Origin: Corynebacterium frankenforstense DSM 45800
GTDB taxonomy: Bacteria; Actinomycetota; Actinomycetes; Mycobacteriales; Mycobacteriaceae
Length of the DNA stretch: 64,000 nt
Assembly (NCBI RefSeq): GCF_001941485.1
Contig: NZ_CP009247.1
Coordinates: 2,108,001 to 2,172,000, forward strand
Direction of reading: 5' to 3'
The notes beneath the pieces were generated by a model that was not told where the DNA came from, searched no databases, and saw nothing but the letters and a program-made list of their open reading frames with translations. Of this stretch, positions 20,168 to 30,100 are shown one piece after another. A program made the position numbers and the translations under genes. How positions within the stretch are numbered: position 1 is the first letter of the stretch; each line of letters opens with the position of its first letter.

Positions 20168-20266
20168 CATCTGCGGGCGCGTGGCGCGCGCCGCACCACG
20201 CAGAGACGGCGACGCCGCGGCGCCCGGGTGGGCGACGCGGCGTCGGCAAGTGCGGGGGTGAGTCGA

Positions 20267-21454
20267 TCAGGCGGCGGAGTTGTCCTTGGCGTTGCCGGCC
20301 TTCCAGGTCTTCCAGGGGATGTTCCAGTCGCCCAGGCCGTCGTAGCCGGAGAGCGTCTCGCCGGAGGTGTTCTTGACCTCGACGATGTCGCCGCGCTTGA
20401 CGGTGTCCTGGAACCACTTGGCGGCCTCGGGCGTGACGTTGATGCAGCCGTGCGAGGTGTTCTGCGAGCCCTGCGCCCACACCGACCACGGCGCGGAGTG
20501 GACGTAGATGCCCGAGTAGGACATCTGCGTGGCCCAGTCGACCGCGGTGCGGTAGCCGCCAGCCTCGTGCGAGAGGCCGAAGGTCTCGGAGTCCATGATC
20601 ATCGACGGGTTCTTGTCGCCGATCATGTAGATGCCGTTCGGGGTGGCGTAGGCGCCGTCGCGGCCCAGGGAGACCGGGATGGTGCGCAGCGCCTCGCCGT
20701 TGCGGTAGACGGTCATCTCCTTGGTGGAGTCGTCGATGACGGTGCGCACGTCGTCGCCGATGGTGAACCGGGTGGCGTTGTCGGACTCGCCGTAGACCCC
20801 GCCGCCGAGGTCCTTGCCGTAGATGTCGGCCTCGACCTTGACCTTGGTGCCCGGCTCCCAGTAGTTCTCGGGGCGCCAGCGCACCTCGTAGTTGTTCACC
20901 CAGAAGAAGGCGCCCTCGACGGACGGCTCGGTGGTCACCTTGATGGCATCCTGGGCGGCCTGGCGGTCCTCGACCGGCACGGAGAAGCGCGCCGCGATGG
21001 TCTGGCCGATGCCGACCTCGGAGTCCTCCAGCGGCGAGAGCGCAACGTTGGCGGTGTAGGACGGCATGATCGTCTGGAACTGGACGGAGGTCTTCTTGCC
21101 GTTCCTGTCGGTGGCCTTGACCGTGTAGGTGCGGTTGTAGCCGAGGACCTCGTCGGTGGTCCACTCCGTGTGGTCCCCGTTGAACTTGGCCTCGACCTCG
21201 TACCCCTGCTCGTTGGTCATGGTGACGTCCTTGAGGCCCTCGCCCGCGGAGGTCACCTTCACCGGCACCGAGGGGTCGACCTCGGTGGCGTCGTCCTTCA
21301 CGGAGACCTCCGGTTCGGCGTCCTGCGAGGCCTCCTCGACCTCGGCCGTGTTCTCGTGGTCGGGACCGGCCTCGCCGATCGTGCAACCTGACGCCACCAG
21401 CGCGACGGCCGTCAACGCGGCGGCGACGAACGCCCGTGTCCGGTAATGCTTCAT
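20267..21454 (-). CDS. L,D-transpeptidase lipoprotein (LdtMt2/LppS-like)
   Basis: A 395-aa cell-envelope enzyme making 3-3 cross-links in peptidoglycan. The signal peptide ends in the lipobox VASG-C. Two Ig-like domains (about residues 60-255) precede the YkuD catalytic domain, which begins at [16 protein letters not shown]. The signature HSAPWS ... SHGCINV carries the nucleophilic Cys. GGAG lies before ATG 21454; an upstream in-frame start is unlikely because the signal peptide begins here. The final ~30 residues contain Trp pairs (DWNIPWKTW) as in LdtMt2. A monocistronic gene with a long upstream region. Confidence 0.9.
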   Translation of the reverse strand: MKHYRTRAFVAAALTAVALVASGCTIGEAGPDHENTAEVEEASQDAEPEVSVKDDATEVDPSVPVKVTSAGEGLKDVTMTNEQGYEVEAKFNGDHTEWTTDEVLGYNRTYTVKATDRNGKKTSVQFQTIMPSYTANVALSPLEDSEVGIGQTIAARFSVPVEDRQAAQDAIKVTTEPSVEGAFFWVNNYEVRWRPENYWEPGTKVKVEADIYGKDLGGGVYGESDNATRFTIGDDVRTVIDDSTKEMTVYRNGEALRTIPVSLGRDGAYATPNGIYMIGDKNPSMIMDSETFGLSHEAGGYRTAVDWATQMSYSGIYVHSAPWSVWAQGSQNTSHGCINVTPEAAKWFQDTVKRGDIVEVKNTSGETLSGYDGLGDWNIPWKTWKAGNAKDNSAA

Positions 21455-22007
21455 CTCCGTCAATCCTTTGAATTTTCGACTACCCCGCAGGAGATCTGCG
21501 GTCACCATACCCTCTTTACGGCCGACCGCCACATGCCGTTAGCAGCGACGCACAACCTTAACCAAACGGTTATCGGGAATTCGTCGGAAACGGGGTCTCC
21601 CCCGGTCACGAACCATTTTCCCGGTCTGCGCCGGAACATCCCGGACGTTGTGTGAGCGGCGCCCCTCGCCCGCGCGGGGCGGTGCCCGCACACGCTTGAG
21701 GACGTGTACACGGATCGTAGCCCGCTTACCTATTAGCGGACCAAACGAACCGGGGAACGCTCCCCGCCCGGGGTGGGCGACGGGGCCCGGTGCGCTTGAC
21801 GACGTCGCGCGCCACGGCGCGGCGGGTACCGCCCCAGGGCGGGCGGGCGCGGCGTCGCCAATCGGGCGCGAGCGCCCCGGGGCGCGCCGCCGGTCCGACA
21901 CCCCGGGCGCACCACCGACCCGGAGCAGACGTATTGAAGGCACGCCGGCCGCACACGCCGCCCAAGCACACCAACCGAACGCATGAAACACTTCCTGACC
22001 AGCGGAT
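21455..22007. other. Long non-coding interval between the transpeptidase gene and tRNA-Lys
   Basis: I find no convincing gene. It holds the transpeptidase 5' region, an inverted repeat TAACC-AAAC-GGTTA near 21556-21572, and two copies of the dispersed 15-bp motif in opposite orientation only 38 bp apart (21795-21809 plus, 21848-21862 minus). Both lie in very GC-rich sequence that could fold. Confidence 0.5.
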
Positions 22008-22036
22008 TTTACGGTCCACGGGTGCGATGCTAAAGT
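22008..22036 (+). promoter_or_regulatory. Probable promoter of tRNA-Lys
   Basis: TTTACG (22008-22013) and TAAAGT (22031-22036) are separated by 17 nt, 43 nt before the tRNA. Confidence 0.55.
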
Positions 22037-22079
22037 AACTGTCCGTTGCAAGGGAGCGGCACAGACCGCCGAGCGACAT

Positions 22080-22155
<76 letters not shown>

Positions 22156-22167
22156 ATAACAGCAGGT

Positions 22168-22195
22168 GGGCCCGGTACACAGTACCGGGCCCCTT
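22168..22195 (+). terminator. Terminator after tRNA-Lys
   Basis: A perfect stem GGGCCCGGTAC / GTACCGGGCCC with an ACA loop, followed by CTTCT, 13 nt after the tRNA. Confidence 0.8.
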
Positions 22196-22285
22196 CTGCG
22201 TGCGGGAGCGGGTGTCCGGAAAGTGTCCGTAAATTCCGGGCCCGGGCGGACGCCGCGACTCAGGCCGCCGGCGCCCACCACCGCC

Positions 22286-23593
22286 TCACCACTCCCCGTC
22301 GTTCTCCGGCGGCTCGGACTCGACCTCGGCGAGCTCCTCGGCGTCCAGGCTCTCGGGCCGGTCGCCGTCGACGGTCAGCTCGCGCAGGCGGTCCTCCGGG
22401 TCGTGCAGCGCGATGTCCAGGCCGGCCGAACGCATCTTCGCCAGCACCGAGGACAGGAACCTGCGGCCGATCGACTCGACGGTGACCACGCGCGTGACGT
22501 CGAGGACCAGGCGCCCCTCGGTGAAGTCGTGGCGGGCGATCTCGTGCAGGATCGACTCGGCGGCGGAGAAGTTGATCACGCCCTGCAGGGTGAGCACCGT
22601 GTCCTCGCCGTGGACCAGGATGGAGCGCACCGCGTGGACGCCGACCTCGGCCGGGTTCATCAGGTGCAGGCCCATCGAGTCGGAGAGCCTCTCGTAGAGC
22701 AGCCGGCCGCGCACGCTGTTGCCCTCGGAGTCCAGCCGCGGCGAGAAGGTGCCGATGCCCAGCTGCCCGGGCAGGGAGCCGAGCAGCCCGCCGGAGACGC
22801 CCGACTTCGCGGGGATGCCGACGCGCGCCATCCAGCGCCCGGCGCCGTCGTACATGCCCGCCGAGCTCATCACCGCCAGCGTCAGGCGCGCGACCCCGGC
22901 GTCGAGGACGCGCTCGCCGGTCTGCGGCTGCACCCCGCCGTTGGCCAGGGTCGCGGCCATCACGGCCAGGTCGCGCACGCTGACCTCGGCCGCGCACTGC
23001 CGGATGTAGCTGTCGACGGCGTCGCGCGCGTCGTCGTTGATCACGCCGTGGCTGCGCAGCATGTGCGCCAGCGCGAGGTTGCGGTCGGCGCCGGCCAGCT
23101 CGTTGTCGGCCAGGTCCCCGTCGACGCTCAAACGGCGCCCGGCGAGCCTGCCGAGGAAGTCGTGGATGACAGCCACGCGGTCCTCGACGCTGGACTCGGT
23201 GCCGTTGATCAGCTGGTTGACCGCGATGGCGCCGGCGTTGATCATCGGGTTCATCGGCCGGTGGGTGCTGCGGTCCAGCGAGAGCTCGTTGAAGGACTCC
23301 CCCGACGGCTCCAGCCCGACGACGTCGAGCACCTTCTCGCCGTGCTCCTGCAGCGCGAGCCCGAAGATGAACGGCTTGGTGATCGACTGCATGGTGAACA
23401 GCCGGTCGGCGTCGCCGGCGGCGTAGATGCGCCCGGAGACGGTGCACAGCGCGATCGCCAACGGGTCCGGGTCGGCCTCGGCGAGGTTCGGGATGTAGTC
23501 GGCCACCGCGCCGTCGGTGTTGTCGCGCACCTCGTCGAGCAGGTTCTCCAGGTACTGCGGCACCGGCGACTTGATCTGTTCCACCACGGTCAT
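22286..23593 (-). CDS. glsA: Glutaminase with C-terminal STAS domain
   Basis: Hydrolyses glutamine to glutamate and ammonia. The 435-aa protein has a beta-lactamase-like glutaminase domain (residues about 10-310) with the catalytic Ser70-x-x-Lys73 motif (MQSITKPF), NAGAIA and PAKSGVSGG. A STAS domain of about 100 residues follows (FSAAESILHEIARHDFTEGRLVLDVTRV). The last 25 residues are acidic. STAS-linked glutaminases occur in many actinobacteria. ATG 23593 has GAAGGG close upstream. It is divergent from the LacI gene. Confidence 0.92.
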   Translation of the reverse strand: MTVVEQIKSPVPQYLENLLDEVRDNTDGAVADYIPNLAEADPDPLAIALCTVSGRIYAAGDADRLFTMQSITKPFIFGLALQEHGEKVLDVVGLEPSGESFNELSLDRSTHRPMNPMINAGAIAVNQLINGTESSVEDRVAVIHDFLGRLAGRRLSVDGDLADNELAGADRNLALAHMLRSHGVINDDARDAVDSYIRQCAAEVSVRDLAVMAATLANGGVQPQTGERVLDAGVARLTLAVMSSAGMYDGAGRWMARVGIPAKSGVSGGLLGSLPGQLGIGTFSPRLDSEGNSVRGRLLYERLSDSMGLHLMNPAEVGVHAVRSILVHGEDTVLTLQGVINFSAAESILHEIARHDFTEGRLVLDVTRVVTVESIGRRFLSSVLAKMRSAGLDIALHDPEDRLRELTVDGDRPESLDAEELAEVESEPPENDGEW

Positions 23594-23781
23594 TCCACCC
23601 TTCGGTCGGTCGCACACAGGCTACCTGTCCCCGATTGCCGACGCCGTGCTTCTCGCCCTCGGCGCACCCGTGCGGCGTGGGCGGGTGGCGCGCCCCGGGT
23701 GCGCCGGTGCGCCGCGTCGGGGACGCGGGGCGTCGGAAATCACGCGCTGCCGCGAGCCCAAGCGCACATATACTGCCCCTT

Positions 23782-24891
23782 ATGCAGTCAGCAGAGTCGA
23801 CGCCGGAGGGCGAGCCGGACCGCAAGGTCACGATCTACGACGTCGCCGCGGCGGCCGGGGTGTCGGCCGCGACGGTCTCCCGGGCGCTGAGCAAACCGGA
23901 CCGGGTCAGCTTCCGCACCGCGGAGAAGGTGCGCACGGCCGCCGCGAAGCTCGGTTACCGGCGCGAGCTGGCCACGCGCAGCAACCCTGGGCGCGAGCGC
24001 ACGGGCAACCTCGGCATCGTGGTCGCGGACATCACCAACCCGTTCTTCCTGGAGATCATCCGCGGCGCCGAGCACGCCGCGCGCGTCGCCGAGTTCCAGG
24101 TGCTCGTGGCCAACGTCGACGAGGTCCGCGGGCGCTCGAGCACGGCCGCCGAGGCGTTCATCCCGCACGTAGACGCGCTGTTGCTGGCCTCGGCGCGCCT
24201 GAGCAACAACGACGTCACCAAGATCGCCCGCCGCCTGCCGACGGTGTGCGTCAACCGACCGGTGCCCGGGGTGCCCAGCGTGCTGGTCGATAACTACGAC
24301 GGCGCGATCAAGGCCGCGGGTCACCTCGAGGAGGTCGGCGCGCGCTCGATCACCTACGTCGGCGGGCCGGACGGCTCGTGGGCGGACGCGACGCGGCTGC
24401 GCGGGCTGCTCGACGCGGTGGGCAACGCGGAGACCACCGAGGAGGTGGTCACCTTCACCCGCAGCACGCAACAGCTGCCGCTGGAGCAGGTGCGCCGGCT
24501 GGCGCGGGTCTCCGTGCACCACATGCACGCCGACGCGCCGACCACCCGCGGCGGGCGCCGGGCCTTCGTGCGCTGGCGCAAGGACCCGACCGACGCGGTG
24601 ATGTGCTTCAACGACCTGGTGGCCATCGGCTTCATGCAGCAGGCCCGCCACGACGGCTGGCGCGTGCCCGAGGACGTCGCCGTGATCGGCTTCGACAACA
24701 CGGAGCTGACCACGATCGTGCGGCCCTCGCTGACCACGGTGGCCGGGCCTCTGCGCTCGATCGGGCGCGTCGCCGCGGCCAACGCGATGGCGCTGGTGCG
24801 CGGCGAACGCGGGCCGATGAGCCGGCCGCGGGTGCTGCCAAACCGGCTGATCGAACGGGAGTCGACGCGGCGCGCGCCCGGCGGGGACTGA
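23782..24891 (+). CDS. LacI-family transcriptional regulator
   Basis: A 369-aa repressor: helix-turn-helix at residues 16-38 (VTIYDVAAAAGVSAATVSRALS), hinge, then a periplasmic-binding-protein-like ligand domain (LGIVVADITNPFF, VDNYDGAIKAAGHL, AVIGFDNTELTTIVRPSLTTV). The spacing HHMHADAPTTRGGRRAF is the usual dimer core. A consensus-like TATACT (23769-23774) ends 7 nt before the ATG, with no Shine-Dalgarno, so the transcript is probably leaderless. The effector is unknown. Without the CRISPR-Cas and ABC genes it would adjoin the glucuronide cluster, whose promoter has a LacI-type palindrome, so a sugar-acid regulator role is a reasonable guess. Confidence 0.85.
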   Translation: MQSAESTPEGEPDRKVTIYDVAAAAGVSAATVSRALSKPDRVSFRTAEKVRTAAAKLGYRRELATRSNPGRERTGNLGIVVADITNPFFLEIIRGAEHAARVAEFQVLVANVDEVRGRSSTAAEAFIPHVDALLLASARLSNNDVTKIARRLPTVCVNRPVPGVPSVLVDNYDGAIKAAGHLEEVGARSITYVGGPDGSWADATRLRGLLDAVGNAETTEEVVTFTRSTQQLPLEQVRRLARVSVHHMHADAPTTRGGRRAFVRWRKDPTDAVMCFNDLVAIGFMQQARHDGWRVPEDVAVIGFDNTELTTIVRPSLTTVAGPLRSIGRVAAANAMALVRGERGPMSRPRVLPNRLIERESTRRAPGGD

Positions 24892-24904
24892 GTCGCGGCC
24901 GCCG

Positions 24905-24932
24905 GGTGGACTCCCGCGGATGCGGGAACTTT
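24905..24932 (-). repeat. Decayed terminal CRISPR repeat (trailer end)
   Basis: GACTCCCGCGGATGCGGGAA retains the palindrome of the array repeat with several changes at both ends, and lies exactly one 33-nt spacer before the first good repeat. Decay at this end marks it as leader-distal. Confidence 0.7.
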
Positions 24933-24965
24933 AATCACCGATGCCGGTGTCGACGATGATCTCCG

Positions 24966-27067
24966 GGCCACCCCCGCGCATGCGGGGAAGACCCGCGGGC
25001 CGCGTTCGACTCCCTGACGGACACGGGCTCACCCCCCGCGCATGCGGGGAAGACGGTCCGGAGGACGCCGCCGAGGTGATCTCGATGGGCTCACCCCCGC
25101 GCATGCGGGGAAGACCAACCACCCACCCCCAACGCCATCGGCGGCCTGGGCTCACCCCCTCGCATGCGGGGAAGACCTGTTCGACTCGCGGCCGCCGCCG
25201 CGCTGCCAGGGCTCACCCCCGCGCATGCGGGGAAGACACCCAACTCGACTCCACCATCATCGCAGGCGCCGGCTCACCCCCGCGCATGCGGGGAAGACTC
25301 CGCCAGGGGCTCCAGGATGTCCTTGTTGACCGGCTCACCCCCGCGCATGCGGGGAAGACGTCGACGCTGACGATGGAGACACCCCAATGAGCGGCTCACC
25401 CCCGCGCATGCGGGGAAGACGCGTCGGGGAAGCACTCGAAGGTCACCTCGTACGGCTCACCCCCGCGCATGCGGGGAAGACGCGGCGAGGGCGGAATTCT
25501 CGACGTTTTCGAGGGGCTCACCCCCGCGCATGCGGGGAAGACAGGTGGGTGGCGTTGCAGGAGATCGCGATCTGGGGCTCACCCCCGCGCATGCGGGGAA
25601 GACAAGGAGTGGTCGTTGCGCCCGGGTGAGGATCCGGGCTCACCCCCGCGCATGCGGGGAAGACCGGGTCTGGGAAGTGGACGGCGAGCCGGCTATCGGC
25701 TCACCCCCGCGCATGCGGGGAAGACTCGGGTGGTCATGCCGGAGGCGGTGGTGTGGACGGCTCACCCCCGCGCATGCGGGGAAGACTCCACGAGTACGTG
25801 ATAGCTACCGCTTTGTGAGGGCTCACCCCCGCGCATGCGGGGAAGACCCATGTGGACTCTGCCATCGGTGATCACCCCTCGGCTCACCCCCGCGCATGCG
25901 GGGAAGACCCGTGCCGCAAACGCTGCGCGACGTTCGGGACAGGCTCACCCCCGCGCATGCGGGGAAGACGTCGCCGCCATGCTCACCGCCCGGGCCGCCC
26001 ACGGCTCACCCCCGCGCATGCGGGGAAGACGAGTAGCAGGAGGTGGTCGCCGTGGCCGAGTGGGGCTCACCCCCGCGCATGCGGGGAAGACACCGCCGAC
26101 GTGGCTGCCCGGTCGTCGTCGAACGGCTCACCCCCGCGCATGCGGGGAAGACCGGCTGGCCTCGGCGCAGGGTACGTTCGTGGTGGGCTCACCCCCGCGC
26201 ATGCGGGGAAGACTCGTGTCTTCTCCGTCATGATCAATCCTCCTTCGGCTCACCCCCGCGCATGCGGGGAAGACGCCACACCCTGAAACACGCTCTCGAG
26301 CGCCATCGGCTCACCCCCGCGCATGCGGGGAAGACGGGGCGGTCGCCGAGGCGTGCGTGGAAGCCATGGGCTCACCCCCGCGCATGCGGGGAAGACCGCC
26401 GCCGCGACGAAGACAACCTGGTGCCCACGGGCTCACCCCCGCGCATGCGGGGAAGACTCCTCCGCGATCTCGACGGAAAGGGGACCCTGCGGCTCACCCC
26501 CGCGCATGCGGGGAAGACCCGGGTGGGCCGCCGAGCGCGTCGCCGAGCTCGGGCTCACCCCCGCGCATGCGGGGAAGACCGAGCGGCGAGCATCGTCGCG
26601 CCGAGCGCGACGGGCTCACCCCCGCGCATGCGGGGAAGACAGCGTGTCGGCGCCGGTCGCGAGTAGCCCCTCGGGCTCACCCCCGCGCATGCGGGGAAGA
26701 CCGCAAGTCGAACGCGTTGCTGGACCTGCTGCAGGGCTCACCCCCGCGCATGCGGGGAAGACGCGCGCGGGGCGTGGTCTATTGCTGCCTAGGTGGGCTC
26801 ACCCCCGCGCATGCGGGGAAGACACCGAGAACGTCGACGCCACCCGCCAGGCCGAGGGCTCACCCCCGCGCATGCGGGGAAGACGGATACGCTCAGCCCA
26901 AGACCCCGTGGCGTCGGGGCTCACCCCCGCGCATGCGGGGAAGACTGGGGAGAGCCCGAGTCCGAGGCCGGCTACCGAGGCTCACCCCCGCGCATGCGGG
27001 GAAGACTTCGAGGAGTGCTTGCGGTAGAGGGTGCCGTCCGGCTCACCCCCGCGCATGCGGGGAAGAC
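24966..27067 (-). CRISPR. CRISPR array, 35 repeats / 34 spacers, type I-E-like repeat
   Basis: The 28-bp repeat on the plus strand begins GGCTCACCCCC, has the palindromic core CCCCGCGCATGCGGGG and ends AAGAC. Period is 61 bp and every spacer is 33 nt. Repeats 24966 (one base missing), 25026 (extra C) and 25149 (one substitution) differ; the other 32 look identical. On the minus strand the order is GTCTT, hairpin, GTGAGCC, the arrangement of I-E repeats where the 3' part becomes the crRNA 5' handle, so crRNA is read from minus. Variants cluster at the low-coordinate end, which puts the leader at 27 kb beside cas3. No spacer was recognised. Confidence 0.98.
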
Positions 27068-27121
27068 ACTCGACGAGCTGCGGCTATTCCAGCCTAGGCC
27101 CTGTTCCAGATACGACTTCGG

Positions 27122-30100
27122 TCAGCCATCTACGACCGGCAACCACAACTTCATGTAACTCGAGAGAGTCGAGGAAGCCGAACGCCACGACAGGAACTCG
27201 CACCGCTCCGGGGCAGCTTGCATCAGGTCTCTGATCTGATCCATAGTCACCCAGCCTCGAGGCAGGGCAAGTCGGAGCTCGCCGTCGACCACACCGACAC
27301 CGTACTCGGACCCGGGCATCCCCAGCGCGATCATGCCGAGCATCGACCACGCCAGCAGCCCTGGAGAATACCGGTCCTCCACCTGGCCATCCGTCAGCCG
27401 CAGATCAGCCTCGACATCGATCCCGCCGTTCATCTTCCCGGGAACGAGCCCCGAACCACGCTCAAACAGGGCGTTATCCGGCACCTCGAACTCGTCGTGG
27501 TTCAAACAGTGGAAAGGGCTTCCATTGCGGATAAATACTGGAAGACTCACCGGATGCGGGCCGTCACCCGGCACCGCATCGAAGAACATCGGCCGCGCGA
27601 GATCCTCGAATGACAAGGCTGCCTCCCGGTAGCGGACATGCCACTTGTTTGCCTTCACCACCCGAGGGTCAGCCTCCGGTGTGTCATTCCCATTTCGGTC
27701 CTTGTGCCCCGAAGCGATCAGCAGAGCACCGTAGAGCTGGCTGGCCAGGTGCTCATCCCAGACCGGAGTCTGCGAAGATGCCAGTTCAGCCACGCCATCC
27801 CGATAGCGGATCCGAGCACTTGAGTCGCCCTGCCTGGTCACTGCAAAAAGCGCGCCGATTCCGGCGAACACTGTCGTCAACGAATAGGGGCGGGGACCGG
27901 TCAACTTCACCACAGTCGAATTGGCGGAATTCTCCTGTGATTCACGTTGAGCGATTTCACCGTCGGAATCGTTTCGGGCCGCAATCCCCAAAGATTCCCA
28001 GGAAATGCCCTGAGACCGCGGAGAGCGGGACCCTTCCCAGTCAGCGAAACGCAAAACCAATTCCAGGAGTGCGAGCCCCCACGGACCGAACCGTTCTTCC
28101 AGTTCGCGGAAGTTGTCGCCGTTGAAGATGACCTTGTCTGCGTGACCGACGAGCGGCCGGCCCCAGCCGTGGTGGGAGAGAATCAGATGCCTGACAAGCC
28201 CCGCATCGTCGATGTCCTCTGGGACGGTTTCCGCGGACAGCACCTCATGACGCCACCCGACCGGCACGAGCCCCTGGACCCGACGCCGCCGACTCCCGCG
28301 GCCCTTCGCCCACGGCTCGCCGGCGAAGTTTCCCAGCATCTGCTGGAAAGCCTTGTCCGTCTTGCCTGCGTCGTGCCGGAGACCGGCGGCGCTCACAGCC
28401 GTCCGCTTCGAGTCATCGAGCCCCGCGAGTGCCGCGGTCTCGCCGGCCACGCGCTCTACCTGAGCGCTGTGATCGGCCAAACTCACCCAGCCTCCGACAG
28501 ACCAGCCATCGTGAATACTCCGGACCCCGACGAAACGACCGTGGACGATCAGCTCCGTCTCGGGCATGGCGGGCAAGGCCTCCACAACCTCCGCGCGGAG
28601 GTCCTCCCCCACCTCAACGGCCTCGGCGACGCGCTCCTCACCGAGCAGCAGCGCCGCGTCGAAGAATCCGGTGAGTCCCTCGCACACCGCTTTCACGGAG
28701 TGGTCAGCGACCGGTTCCTGGGACTCCGGCGACCAGCCGAGTGACGCCAGGTAGCCGCCCTCGGAGCTGTCGATCACCACGGTCTCCCCCGGCCGCACGT
28801 CGCTGGTGCGCTGTGGGGCGACCCACGCGGCGTCGCGAATCACCCGGACGGAGAGCCGCACCGGGTCGTTCGTGGCGACCCTGGATACGCTCGCCTGGGT
28901 GTCGGCGAACTCGCCGCCGGACCTCGCACCGCCGATAAACGACTGAACCTCGTCAATCGGGAGCGCGATGGTCTCGGAAGAGTGGATCGGGCAGTCGCCC
29001 AGGACGTCGAGGTTGTCGCGCCAGGCGACCTCGACGGTCACCCGGTCCCGGTGGTCGGGGCCGAAAGCCAGCGCCTCCCACGGTGCGAGCGCGGGTGGCC
29101 TGGTGGCGGTCAGCCGCGGAAGATAGTCCGCGACGGCGCAAGTCCTCGGCTTCTCCGCCCACGTCTCGTCCGCCACGCCCAGGCCGGGGAGGTCCTCGAG
29201 GACACCGTCCACCGCGTTCTCCTGCAGCAACTCATACGTCGCCGTCAGCTGATCCTCGCCGTAGACCGCAATGGAGGGTTTGTCGGTGATCCCCTCCCCC
29301 TTCGTCTGGACGACGACCGTGGCGACAGTAGTCTCCCGCAGGCCCGTACGGTTCAGGCGGCCGAAGCGCTGGATGAGCGCGGGCATGGACGCGAGCTCCG
29401 TGACGAGCGCGCAGGCGTCGAGGTCGACGCCGACCTCCACCGTCTGGGTCGCAACCGTCAGCGTGTCCGGACCGAAGACGGCTCCTGTGCGGTCGAAGTG
29501 GCGCACCGTCGAGGTCAGGACGTTCAGGTGGGCGGGCGCGTCCTTCTTCAGCTTCTTGGCGATCTCGGCGGCGACCTTCTGGGCCGTCGCGATCGTGTTG
29601 ACCACGACCAGTACACCGTCGCCGCCGGAGCGGTCCCGGTCGGCCCACGCCTCGCAGGCGGAAGACACGAGCTCCTTGACCGCAACAGCCGGTGTGGGCG
29701 CCTCCACCAGGCGCGCGGACTTGGCCACACCGCACCGCGCACGGGCCGCAGGCGAAGGATCGCCCTCCAGACTCCCGACGAACGGGGACTCGGCAGACAG
29801 GTAGTCGGGGACGGTCGCGCCCAGGACCACGGTCTGCCCGACGGTCGGTCCCTCGGGCGCGGCCGACTGGATCGCCTCGCACTCGCGCCACATGTGCACC
29901 GCGGCGGGCACGAGGTGCGGCTCATCGACGAAGATCATGCGGTCGGTCCCGACGAGTCCCGCGTGCACGGGGAGCATGCCGGGCGAAACGCCGACTCCCC
30001 GGAAAAGGCTCCGCGACGCCAGCTGGGTGACGGTACACGTGATGATCTGTGCACCTACAGGGCGCAACCATGTCCGGTCCTCGCGGACACCGCCGTGCAG

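Noticed and set aside
23634..23648. ATTGCCGACGCCGTG between glsA and the LacI gene as a full motif copy
   Set aside because: It differs from the 15-bp consensus near its 3' end (GTG instead of SCG), so it is counted only as a weak copy.
24941..27097. Open frames with repeated GSPPRMRGR / LTPAHAGKT / AHPRACGED peptides
   Set aside because: These are translations of the CRISPR repeat in its three frames; the 61-bp period shifts frame each unit.
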